Position numbers and translations under genes: made by a program. DNA of 64,000 nt. Origin: Thomasclavelia sp047249845 (GTDB lineage: Bacteria; Bacillota_I; Bacilli_A; Erysipelotrichales; Coprobacillaceae). The first letter of the stretch is position 1; each line of letters begins with the position of its first letter. The notes beneath the pieces were generated by a model. It was not told the DNA's origin. It ran no database searches and worked only from the letters and a program-made list of their open reading frames with translations. The stretch spans positions 23,624 through 87,623 of the forward strand of contig NZ_JBKTWO010000006.1 in the NCBI RefSeq assembly GCF_047249845.1, written 5' to 3'. Shown here piece by piece: positions 53,201 through 61,500 of the stretch.

Positions 53201-54982
53201 GAAACAGTAGTTATTTCTAAAGATGTGGACTGTTATCAAACTGTTAAGGAGGACCAACAAGCGTTATTTAGCTGGGAGGGTAGTGAAAATGGTAATTATC
53301 GTTTAGATATTATCAATACTGGATATAAAAATCCAAATGCGTCTAATCGTGATATCAATACTATCATTGATTATATCGATGTAGAGCATGCTGAATCGAT
53401 AGTATTGGATAAGACTTCTTTAATAAAATTAGTTAATGAGCTTAGTGAAATAGAATTAAATAAATATATTGATAATCAACCAAAATTAATCTTTATAGAG
53501 AGATTAAATGAAGCAAAATTATTACTAGAAACAGCTACAGACCAAAACCAACTAGATGATATGGTTATAGCTTTAAATGAAGCTAAAGAAAATTTAACTA
53601 GTAAACTAGTAACAAAGATAGAAGCAGAAAGTGAAGATGTTCTTAAAATAGGAAATGAAGCTAATTGGAGTAGTATCATTGGTGAAAATATTTCTAATTT
53701 AGCTATTAAAACTGATTTAGAGGGAAATAAAGCCGAATATACTTTTAATGGTGATGGTATTGAAGTAATTGGCAGAAAAGCGGTTGGTACAGGAATTGTT
53801 AAATTTACAGTTTACAAGATTGATGGACAGGACGAAACTATTGTTGGAGAGCCTAAATTAATTGATACTTATCAAGCTGAGATGGCAGATAATCAGTTAT
53901 TATTTGCATATTATGGAGTTGCGGGAACATATCGTATTGAATGTGAGAATACTGGAACTTATAATGAAAATTCAAACGGTTCTAATAACATGATCGTTGA
54001 TTATTTCAATGTAGTAAACAAATATGAGTTAGATATTAATAAACAATTCTTACAGATTGCAATAGAATTAGCAGATGGAATTACTGAAGCAGAATTAAGT
54101 GCGGTAGTACCAGCAGTAGTAACTGAATTTAAAGCAGCGTTAGCAGAAGCTAAAATAATCTATGCTGATGATACTGCAAATCAGCAACAGGTAGATATTT
54201 CAGCAATGCGATTAACTAAAGCAATGCATATGTTATCATTTATCAAAGGTGATAAAACTAAACTAAGTGAACTAATAAATAAAATCAAAGAGCTTAAAGA
54301 AAGCGATTATACAGTAGAATCATGGCAAAAGCTACAGATAGTATTAGCTAAAGCAGAAGTATTAATGCAAGATGAAAATGCATTAGAATATGAAGTAGAA
54401 GAAATGAATCAAGAGCTTGAAGAAGCATTTGATCAATTGGAAGAGATAAGTAAGAGTAATAAAGAATGGTTACAAGCAATTGTAGATAAAGTCATGAACT
54501 TGGAAGAAGAAAATTATACAGTAGAATCATGGCAAGCAATGAAACCATTATTAAATCAAGCAAATAAAGTTTTAAATGATTCAAATGCAACCCAAGAACT
54601 GATTGATAAAGCAAAAGAAGATTTAATCAAAGCATATTTAGAATTAAGATTAAAACCAAATAAAGAACTATTAGAAGAATTGATCAATAAAGCAAATCAA
54701 TTAAATAAAGCCGGTTATAATGAGACATCATGGACAAGATTAGAAAAAGCTTTAATTGAGGCTAAAATAATCTTAAAAGATTCTAAAGCAAGTGAAGCTG
54801 AGATAAAAACAGCTTTAGAAGGATTGGCTATGAGTATTGAAAAATTAGAAGTTAAAAAAGCTGTAGATAATGTAACTAATACTAAAGAAGCAGTAGATAC
54901 AGGTGATGCAACTAGCTTTATTAGTATAGTCAGTTTAGGTGGGGCTTTAGGTATCTTAGGATATTTAAAAAAGAAGAAATAA
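50219..54982 (+). CDS. Giant beta-helix surface protein with paired CBM-like and FIVAR modules
   Basis: 1587 residues from the ATG at 50219 (AAGGAG at 50207-50212; the upstream in-frame ATG at 50153 lies in the terminator). Signal peptide 1-25 (ending SPISVSA). About 30-600 is a right-handed parallel beta-helix (ILIENNTIENCQANGITTTN, NIIIRNNYIHNVTRAGI), a fold of polysaccharide lyases and GH28/GH110-type hydrolases. About 610-760 and 770-860 are beta-sandwich modules. Two related CBM-like repeats (FNGNGITVYGRKAVGTG; FNGDGIEVIGRKAVGTG) are joined by helical FIVAR linkers. FIVAR repeats run about 1280-1555. The tail AVDTGDAT, hydrophobic stretch and KKKK is sorting-like. Substrate unknown; glycan active by architecture. 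Confidence 0.85.
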   Translation: MKRFFKVFIVLAIMASFTSPISVSANDVDENSYGTTYYLDSNIDKANGDGLSQENAFDSLDDVNEHLFQPGDKLLIKANSQFTGTLWPKGSGCAGYPIIIDMYGQGEKPLIDGNGAYFMPQQKDWQGPFTGEDDNQIGAAVYLYNQEYIEINNLAIKNQGDNQNRDRSGIRVEGYDYGVINHIYIRNCDIRDVRGYNGQDDIYSVIPTDEDGRPLFGYEGDSNNPNTTNTFWGARTTHRTGGINLSTYTARLSEARNEYNVPIQELDQTKKVTIFNDILIENNTIENCQANGITTTNVKGSLDDEAFRHTNIIIRNNYIHNVTRAGIVPLYTNGVLVEFNKVDTFQSTYEGYGCGIWCDRANDMVFQYNEVCNGQNGNDGMAFNLDDMTQNGIIQYNYTHDNYGGGYMLHVRQNSYNRNNVIRYNLSINDSGVFAAHNAQIVAVGENETTKIEKSKVYNNTFISNKDCHAVYQGDEVFYNNNIWYFTNPSVASRQKCFEPGANSNFNNNAYIGCVAPKDENMYSQMPQFVGKDNLFGLNKSKALKAAALLSSSPYLNKGVNIDNNGGKDILGRKIDTDVNLGAIDGLGHVRGNEVSTTVINANDSQLKRYLSDGTLQTDIINETASESNTKWVNTTFDGTTSSPAVIYTKKLDNYIEFSFTGIGGSLTLKYGAGAGNAIIKVYQKNAPDQEIKSISVNTYNPTPSMRKTFISNLSETNEEYIIRVYNNENGKATNFSSFVSEVKNAEPDVSGCSNDTLAGVILLQPVNLTIPYEKTEARATLETYAFMDTCNEDTGEPVITYTVDNGGQIAGNTLIVDEAGTYKITATAVYNDVTVSDTKEIKVTQGKEPQVNLQPVDKQRLTALVNICSNLDLDYFNDENKEAFNVELVKAIALLLSDDITQEQLDTMVKQLQKAKDALIQKRFDAQDPVIVKTGNWVTITDATLHKGSALKSGVADEKMSLEFNGNGITVYGRKAVGTGTTRFIVTAIDGNQETVVISKDVDCYQTVKEDQQALFSWEGSENGNYRLDIINTGYKNPNASNRDINTIIDYIDVEHAESIVLDKTSLIKLVNELSEIELNKYIDNQPKLIFIERLNEAKLLLETATDQNQLDDMVIALNEAKENLTSKLVTKIEAESEDVLKIGNEANWSSIIGENISNLAIKTDLEGNKAEYTFNGDGIEVIGRKAVGTGIVKFTVYKIDGQDETIVGEPKLIDTYQAEMADNQLLFAYYGVAGTYRIECENTGTYNENSNGSNNMIVDYFNVVNKYELDINKQFLQIAIELADGITEAELSAVVPAVVTEFKAALAEAKIIYADDTANQQQVDISAMRLTKAMHMLSFIKGDKTKLSELINKIKELKESDYTVESWQKLQIVLAKAEVLMQDENALEYEVEEMNQELEEAFDQLEEISKSNKEWLQAIVDKVMNLEEENYTVESWQAMKPLLNQANKVLNDSNATQELIDKAKEDLIKAYLELRLKPNKELLEELINKANQLNKAGYNETSWTRLEKALIEAKIILKDSKASEAEIKTALEGLAMSIEKLEVKKAVDNVTNTKEAVDTGDATSFISIVSLGGALGILGYLKKKK

Positions 54983-54995
54983 GCATAATTTATGT

Positions 54996-55026
54996 AGATA
55001 GGTCATTTAGTGGGCCTATCTTTTTG
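54996..55026 (+). terminator. Terminator of the beta-helix gene
   Basis: AGATAGG and CCTATCT with a 12-nt loop, then TTTTTG. Confidence 0.8.
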
Positions 55027-55042
55027 TTTGTATGATTAACAA

Positions 55043-55063
55043 AAAATGAATAATGTTCATTTT
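55043..55063. promoter_or_regulatory. Inverted repeat AAAATGAA-N5-TTCATTTT
   Basis: A perfect 8-bp inverted repeat with 5-bp spacer just upstream of the RBS (AAGGAGG) of the methyltransferase remnant. Operator-like. A DtxR-type winged-helix remnant lies downstream, and that family binds interrupted palindromes, so this may be its old operator. Confidence 0.4.
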
Positions 55064-55075
55064 AAGGAGGTAAAT

Positions 55076-55529
55076 ATGCATAAAAAAACGGACACGCATT
55101 ACATTTGATTTACAAACAAAAAATATGATACAACTTCTTATAGTAAACACACTAAAAGATTATATCCTTATATTTTTAAATGAGATTATTCATTTTCATG
55201 GAAATACTATTTTAAATTTAGGAGGCAATATAGGAATGCTGATGGGATAGTAAAAATTTGATGATTGGGTTTTATTATAATGATTCATTTTATCACTATC
55301 CTAATCCTAAAAAAGTAATTGAAGAGATAGGACGGATATTAAAATATAGAGGAATGTTTAAGACATTGGTCATTTGTCAAATTATGAGTTTGTTTATTCG
55401 ATACAATCGAGGAGGGGTGTTAAAATTTATTCTAAAAAAGAAATAATAACGTTAATGAGTGAAATATTTTATGAGCTCGAATGGACTAAATTATTAAATA
55501 GTGCTTACATAATAAAAGGAGTAAAAAAT
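55076..55529 (+). pseudogene. Class I SAM methyltransferase remnant
   Basis: A good RBS (AAGGAGG at 55064-55070) and ATG, but the frame stops after 10 codons. In shifted frames the order of a UbiE-type methyltransferase survives: KKYDTTSYSKHTKRLYPYIF, EIIHFHGNTILNLGGNIGML (motif I with the DxGCG Asp and Cys lost), FYYNDSFYHYPNPKKVIEEI and GRILKYRGMF, IYSKKEIITLMSEIFYELEW, YIIKGVKN. A deletion removes the segment between motif I and the HYPNP region, and several frameshifts occur. Inactive. Similarity is by eye. Confidence 0.7.
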
Positions 55530-55718
55530 ACTTTAGCAACTAATAAAAAATATCTAAGAACAATATATCAGCTAACTTTACAGGATAAAAAAGTTCGTCA
55601 GATCAATTTAGCTTTATCTCTTGGTTATGCTTATTCTAGTGTTTTCATCATAATAAAACATCTTAGAAAGGATGGATTGATTATTATTAAAAATAATAAT
55701 ATATTTCTTACTTTTTAA
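55530..55718 (+). pseudogene. DtxR/MntR-like winged-helix fragment fused in frame to the methyltransferase remnant
   Basis: In the same frame as the last methyltransferase piece come NKKYLRTIYQLTLQDKKVRQ, INLALSLGYAYSSVFIIIKH and LRKDGLIIIKNNNIFLTF: the N-terminal winged helix of DtxR/MntR repressors (normally ...YLETIY...VR..DIA..L..S..SVS..L..L...GL). The dimerisation and metal-binding part that should follow is absent. Either a truncated gene joined by deletion or a decayed fusion. Non-functional as it stands. Confidence 0.6.
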
Positions 55719-55874
55719 GAAAAAAACTTGCTAAAGAGAGTTTAGTATTATACCAATAGGTTTATCTGTGGCTTGAAAAACATGAGATCTTATCTTGTGA
55801 AGCTTTATAATACACAGATAAAATAACAAATAATTATTGATAATAAATTTATTCTGTTATTAATAAAGAAATAA

Positions 55875-55912
55875 AAAGATTAAATGTTGTTAAATTATAA
55901 CATTTAATCTTT
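55875..55912. terminator. Bidirectional terminator
   Basis: AAAGATTAAATGTT and AACATTTAATCTTT pair with a 10-nt loop and have T/A tracts on both sides. It serves the minus-strand dUTPase gene, overlapping its stop. Confidence 0.85.
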
Positions 55913-56365
55913 ATTGCTATAGTTTTGTAAAATAGTATCAAAATCTAAACCAATCTTAAATCCTAATGTAAAATAATCATCAATACAATTTTGAAAGGCT
56001 TCAAAATTATATGTCTCTATTACTTTTAATGCACTTTGATAAACTTTGATCAATTGCTTGGAAACATTGTTGGAGTCACTAATTTCCTGATAATTTTTTA
56101 GATTATCAACATGTAATTCAAAACCTACTGACATAAGCAAATGCAAACCATCAATATAATAGTCTAAAAGTTCTTTATCATTTGTTGAAGAGTTATCCCA
56201 AAAGCTAAATACCTTAGCTTCTTCACCAACTTTACCTAGTTCACAGAGAAATGCTAATACTTTGATATTAACTTTATCTTTGTTTAAAACAGCATGATTA
56301 GGATCAGTAACTAATTTTAATTCATTAGTCACATGTTTTTGATAAATTTTATTAATCTCATTCAT
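55904..56365 (-). CDS. Dimeric (all-alpha) dUTPase-like NTP pyrophosphatase
   Basis: 153 residues, all helical. The motif order is that of the dUTPase_2 (PF08761) family: a first helix LAFLCELGKVGEEAKVFSFW (the E-x-x-E metal site of the MazG/dUTPase superfamily, here ELGKVGEE) and KELLDYYIDGLHLLMSVGFEL (the D/E-x-x-D site, YYIDGLHL). It would hydrolyse dUTP to dUMP. RBS AGAGGTGAT. Divergently arranged from degV, with the YigZ gene 56 nt upstream. Confidence 0.8.
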   Translation of the reverse strand: MNEINKIYQKHVTNELKLVTDPNHAVLNKDKVNIKVLAFLCELGKVGEEAKVFSFWDNSSTNDKELLDYYIDGLHLLMSVGFELHVDNLKNYQEISDSNNVSKQLIKVYQSALKVIETYNFEAFQNCIDDYFTLGFKIGLDFDTILQNYSNKD

Positions 56366-56421
56366 TTTAATTAATCACCTCTTAATAATTATTATACTCT
56401 TATTTATGTCATTTTCATGAA

Positions 56422-57021
56422 TTATAATAATTCAATATAATCATTTTTTATATATTCTTTATCGTAAGTATTATTTGTTAAGTCTTGAACAATTGTTAAA
56501 AAAGATTCATCAACAAGATAACACATATAACTAACTTGTTCACCATATTCGATATTGATACAGTTAATATTATGGATTTTAAGTAAATGTTCGAATTTTT
56601 TTGTAAATGAATAATCAATTGTTATTTTATATAAAGGAACGCTGTGTTTTTCAACTATTTCTGCCTGTTTTAACGCATCAGCAACACTTTGGCGATATGC
56701 GCGAGTTAATCCACCAGCTCCTAATTTTATTCCTCCAAAATATCTTGTAACTATAGCGATAATATTAGTCAAACTGTTTTTTTCTAAAACATCTAACATT
56801 GGAAGTCCTGCTGTGCCACTAGGTTCACCATTGTCATTAGCTCTTTTTTTATTTCCAACGATATATGCAATACAGTTATGATTTGCATCATGATATTTAT
56901 CTTGATATTCATGAATAATTTGCTCTATTTTTTCTTCATCATTGCATGGAATTAAGGTACAAATAAATTCAGACTTTTTAATTATCCATTTGTAAGTAAT
57001 AATTTTACGTATTGATTTCAT
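56422..57021 (-). CDS. YigZ/IMPACT-family protein
   Basis: 199 residues from the ATG at 57021; a start four codons earlier (57033) overlaps the RBS GAGGG. N-terminal UPF0029/IMPACT domain: KSEFICTLIPCNDEEKIEQI, HNCIAYIVGNKKRANDNGEP, SGTAGLPMLDVLEKNSLTNI and TRYFGGIKLGAGGLTRAYRQ are all diagnostic. A ferredoxin-like C-terminal domain (DUF1949) follows. Conserved and widespread; reported links to translation control or proline-dipeptide metabolism are not settled. Confidence 0.93.
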   Translation of the reverse strand: MKSIRKIITYKWIIKKSEFICTLIPCNDEEKIEQIIHEYQDKYHDANHNCIAYIVGNKKRANDNGEPSGTAGLPMLDVLEKNSLTNIIAIVTRYFGGIKLGAGGLTRAYRQSVADALKQAEIVEKHSVPLYKITIDYSFTKKFEHLLKIHNINCINIEYGEQVSYMCYLVDESFLTIVQDLTNNTYDKEYIKNDYIELL

Positions 57022-57116
57022 TAAATCCCTCATTTCTTTATTATCATAACATATATTACTAGAAATATGGGAATAAATTTGATATATTAGTAACGTAACT
57101 ATAGGAGGAAAGAACC

Positions 57117-57998
57117 ATGAAAAAAATAGCGGTTTTAGCAGATAGTGGATGCCAATTATTAATTGGGTCGTTAGAAGATCAGGGCATTTATATTGTTCCT
57201 CTAACGATAACTATGGAAAATGAAACATATTTGGATTTAAAAGAGATAACTGCTCTAGAAGTTTTTAAAAGAATGGAAAAAACTGGCGAGATAGTTAAAA
57301 CATCACAACCTTCGACCGGATCAATTCAAGAGGCAGTTCATAAAATTAAAGCAGCTGGATATGAGCATGTTATAGCTCTTTCAATTGCAACGGGATTATC
57401 TTCAACTTTAAGTGGGATGAAATTAGCTTGTGATATGGTAGGAATTCCAGTTACATTAATTGATACTAAAGGGACTGCAAGTAATCATCGTTATTTAGTT
57501 AGAGTAGCTAAAAAACTGATTGATGAAGGTAAAGAAATTGATGAAATTGAAAATATATTAACTGATATGGTTGAACAGTCAGGAACTTTAATCATGGCTC
57601 CAAATTTGGATCATTTGAAAAAAGGTGGTCGAATCACTCCTGCAGTGGCAATGCTTGGGAATTTGTTGAAGATTGTACCAGTAATGAAGTTGAATTACGA
57701 ACTTGGTGGTAAAATTGATACTTTGGATAAGGTTAGAACAGTAAAAAAGGCTAATTTAAAGATAATTGATCACATGGTAGATGTATGTGGTGTCAATAAT
57801 AAAGATTATATCATTGCTATTGAACATGTTTTAGTTGATGAATTAGCCAAAACAATGAAACAGACTTTGATTGATCGTATTGGAAAATGTCAAATTACAG
57901 TAAGAGAATTACCAGCTGTAGTAGGCGCTCATATGGGTGTCGGTGGTGTTGGATATCAGTATATAAAGAAGTATGAGGGACTATCATGGAACGAATAA
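57117..57998 (+). CDS. DegV-family fatty-acid-binding protein
   Basis: 293 residues. Opening KKIAVLADSGCQLLIGSLED, VKTSQPSTGSIQEA with the conserved TSQPS loop, ALSIATGLSSTLSGMKLA, LIDTKG and LKKGGRITPAVAMLGNLLKI are the family landmarks. DegV/FakB proteins hold a fatty acid for phosphorylation by FakA; no fakA is visible here. It overlaps luxS by 13 nt, an unusual close pairing. Confidence 0.92.
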   Translation: MKKIAVLADSGCQLLIGSLEDQGIYIVPLTITMENETYLDLKEITALEVFKRMEKTGEIVKTSQPSTGSIQEAVHKIKAAGYEHVIALSIATGLSSTLSGMKLACDMVGIPVTLIDTKGTASNHRYLVRVAKKLIDEGKEIDEIENILTDMVEQSGTLIMAPNLDHLKKGGRITPAVAMLGNLLKIVPVMKLNYELGGKIDTLDKVRTVKKANLKIIDHMVDVCGVNNKDYIIAIEHVLVDELAKTMKQTLIDRIGKCQITVRELPAVVGAHMGVGGVGYQYIKKYEGLSWNE

Positions 57999-58432
57999 CA
58001 AGTTTTGGTGTTGATCATACAAAATTAACTAAAGGAATCTATATCTCAAGAATAGATGATGATTTGACAACATATGATATTAGAATGACTGAGCCAAATG
58101 TTGAACCTGCTTTAGATCCTAGGGCAGCTCATACAATTGAACATATTGGAGCAACACTGCTTAGAAATGGTGAATTTAAAGATAAAATTATTTATTTTGG
58201 ACCGATGGGTTGTATGACAGGTTTTTATTTAATTACTAGAGAGTTAGATTTAAATCAGGTAATTATGATTGTTAAAGAGGTGTTCAAACAAATTGCTAAT
58301 TGGGATCAAGAAATTCCTGGTGCAAAAGCTGAAGAATGTGGAAATTATAGTTTTATGGATTTAAATAAGGCTAGAGAGTCAGCTAAATATTTTATTAATT
58401 CTTCGTGGCAGCATCAATATCATTATTTATAA
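57986..58432 (+). CDS. luxS: S-ribosylhomocysteine lyase LuxS
   Basis: 148 residues. Metal site AAHTIEHIGATLLRN (His49, His53), catalytic Cys76 in FGPMGCMTGFYL and the third ligand Cys118 in GAKAEECGNYSF. It cleaves S-ribosylhomocysteine to homocysteine and the AI-2 precursor DPD, so it serves the methyl cycle and may support quorum signalling. Its start lies inside degV (13-nt overlap). No pfs/mtnN gene is adjacent. Terminated by a strong hairpin. Confidence 0.96.
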   Translation: MERITSFGVDHTKLTKGIYISRIDDDLTTYDIRMTEPNVEPALDPRAAHTIEHIGATLLRNGEFKDKIIYFGPMGCMTGFYLITRELDLNQVIMIVKEVFKQIANWDQEIPGAKAEECGNYSFMDLNKARESAKYFINSSWQHQYHYL

Positions 58433-58439
58433 TGAATAG

Positions 58440-58478
58440 GTAAAATATTATGATTAAGAGATAATATTTTACTTTTTT
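58440..58478 (+). terminator. degV-luxS terminator
   Basis: GTAAAATATTA and TAATATTTTAC pair, followed by nine T. Confidence 0.9.
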
Positions 58479-58489
58479 TTTGTTTTTAA

Positions 58490-58503
58490 TGTTTGCGCTT
58501 ACA
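58490..58503 (-). promoter_or_regulatory. cre-like site before the GH110 gene
   Basis: On the minus strand TGTAAGCGCAAACA matches 13 of 14 positions of TGWAARCGYTWNCW. It lies 7 nt upstream of the -35 of the next promoter. Confidence 0.55.
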
Positions 58504-58510
58504 TGATTGG

Positions 58511-58539
58511 TTGACTTAAAGGATTTTAAAATTTATACT
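58511..58539 (+). promoter_or_regulatory. Promoter of the GH110 gene
   Basis: TTGACT at 58511-58516, 17-nt spacer, TATACT at 58534-58539. Close to consensus. Confidence 0.8.
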
Positions 58540-58582
58540 GAAATTGAGGTTCATAAGAAATATAAAAAGAGGAGGGAAAACA

Positions 58583-61500
58583 ATGAAGTTAAAGAAAAGA
58601 ATTAAAAGTATGTTTATTTTTAGTCTAGTTATTTGTATGCTTTTTTGTCAAGGAATGCCATTAAAAGCGGTGAATATTCAAAATGATGGTATACATATAA
58701 ATGTACTAGATTATGGTGCTGATCCAACTGGAGTAAAGGATAGCACAACTGCTATTTGGGACGCTTTACAAGCAGCTAAAGAAGCTGAAGATGATGGTAA
58801 AAATCAGGTTATATTAGATTTTCCTAAAGGAGAATACCATATTTATAAGGATTATGCACAAGTACGGGAGTATCATACTTCTAATACTAATAGTATTCAA
58901 AGTCCTGAAAAGACAATTGGGATTTTAATAGAAGGGCATAAAAATCTTACAATCAATGGAAATGATTCATTATTTATGATGCATGGAAATATTATGGCTC
59001 TTGCTGTAGTTGAATCTCAAAATATTGTTTTACAAGATTTTTCTTGGGACTTTGCGGTTCCTACAGTTTCAGAAATGACAATTATGGAAATGGGAAATGA
59101 AAATGGTAAAGATTATACAGATTTTTATATTCCTAAATGTTTTCCATTTGAAATAGCTGGAAATACAATAAAGTGGTATAGCGAAAAAAGTCCCTATACA
59201 GGTGAGTATTATTGGAGTGAAACAGGGATTCACAATGCATATTCAATCGTAGGTTACTTACCTGAAGAGGAAATGACAAGAGCTTATTTTACTAATGAAA
59301 CACCGTTTCAAAATGTATCATCAATTACAAAATTAGATGATACTGTTGTTCGAATAACTTATACTGGTAATAACCGACCTGCGATGCAAAAAGCTGGAAT
59401 GGTTTTAGAATTAGCTAGCAGCGCTTATCGTGAAACAGCTGGAGCATTTACATGGGAAAGTAAAAATGTTGTTGCAAATCGTATCAATGTTCACTTTATG
59501 CATGGATTTGGCTGGCTGATTCAAATGAGTGAAGATGTTGCATATTATGATTGTAATTTTATGCCTCGTGAAAATTCTGGTCATATAACTGTAAGTTATG
59601 CGGATATTATTCATGCTTCAGGTGCGGCAGGAGAAATTATTATTGAAAATTGTAATTTTTCTAATTCACATGATGATCCAATCAATCTTCATGGAACATT
59701 TACTCGTGTTGAAAAACGCAAGGATGATCATACATTACAGTTAAAATATATCCATACACAACAAGGTGGTTTTCCACAATATCATGTTGGTGATAAAGTA
59801 GCTTTCTTTACACGTGATACTTTAGAATCAACTGATAATGAGAATTTATATACTGTAAAAGAAGTTATTTCTAATCCTGGAGAAAATGGTAATGATCTTC
59901 GAACGATGGAAGTTAGTTTTGAGGAAAGTTTACCAGCTAATCTTACTGATAAGATTGGTAATGAACCAAAATATGTGGCAGAAAATGTAACATATGCTCC
60001 AGCAGTAACAATTCGTAATAATACGTTTAAAAATGTTCCTACTAGAGGTATTTTATGTACAACAAGAAATAAAGTATTAATTGAAAATAATATCTTTTTA
60101 AATATGTCAATGGCAACAATATATTTATCAAATGATTCAGATGAATGGTATGAATCAGGACCAATTCGTGATATGACGATTAGAAATAATACTTTTTATA
60201 TTAAAAGTATCGGAAGAACATCATGGGAGTATGCTCCAGCTGTTTATTTCCATCCTGTAACTAAAGGAGGAGGATTACCATCACAAGATAATCCAATTCA
60301 TAAAAATATTACTATTGAAGATAATACATTTTTTATGGATGTTGATACTGTTGTAAAAGCTGAAAGTGTTGAGAATTTAACGATTCGAAATAATAAAGTA
60401 TGGCGTACTGATCCAGATGTAGTAATTGAGTTAGAGACCAATAAGAATGAGTTAGATATTGGTGAAAGTCAACAATTAAAAATTCAAACTAATGGTGATA
60501 GTCATACTCGTCCACAAGATAATGTTTTTGAATTTACAAAATGTAAAAATGTAGTTTTAGAAGGTAATACTTATGATGATGGTTTAAAAAAGTATGCTGT
60601 TTTAAGTGGTATGGATGAGAGTAATTTAACTAATCATGATAAAGATATTAAAGTTGTAAATAATCGTAATGAAGCTGTTAGTAATCCAGTAGGAGTAATT
60701 AACTATGCAAGTAGTAATCCAGCTGTAGCTTCAGTGGATAATAATGGTAAGATTATAGCAAATAAACAAGGTAAGACAGAAATTTATGCTTATTATGTTT
60801 GGAATAATACAATTATTAAATCTAATGCTATTGAAATAACTGTAAGTAGTAATCAAATACCAAAGGAAACAATAGAAATTCAAAACAATCAACCGATCAT
60901 TTTAAATCAAAAAGAACAACAAATTAAAGTGACAGCTACAACAAATTCTTCATCTAAAATAGAGTGGGAGATATTAGATTTTTTAAATAATGAAAATAGT
61001 TCAGTAGCTACAGTAGATGATGATGGTGTTATAACAGCTAAGAAAAATGGAATTGTTTGGTTAAAAGCTAAAATTGGAACTAGTGAGGATAAGATACCGG
61101 TAATTGTTTCTTTACCTGTAGTTGAAGGTTTATCACCTGCTTTTAGTGTTATAAGAGAAAGTAAGGGAAACTATGAATTAACTAAAACTGATTTGACTAT
61201 TGATTTACAAAAAGGTGATTTATATCAAAGTGATAATACTGTTAATAACTTATTTTTGTACTCTATCCCTCAAGATATTGATAAGAATAATCTTAGAACA
61301 ATTGTAAAAGTCACAAATATGCCAATTCGAGAAAATAGTCAATGGGATACAGCATCATTTATTTTGTATAAAAATGATGATAACTATATTACAATTGGTA
61401 AAAAATCACATTACAATGGAATTTCTAGTGTCAGTGAGACAAATGGAGCAGCAGTCGAAACAGGTGGCAATAGTCAGCAGGATAATGTTGCAACCGCATA

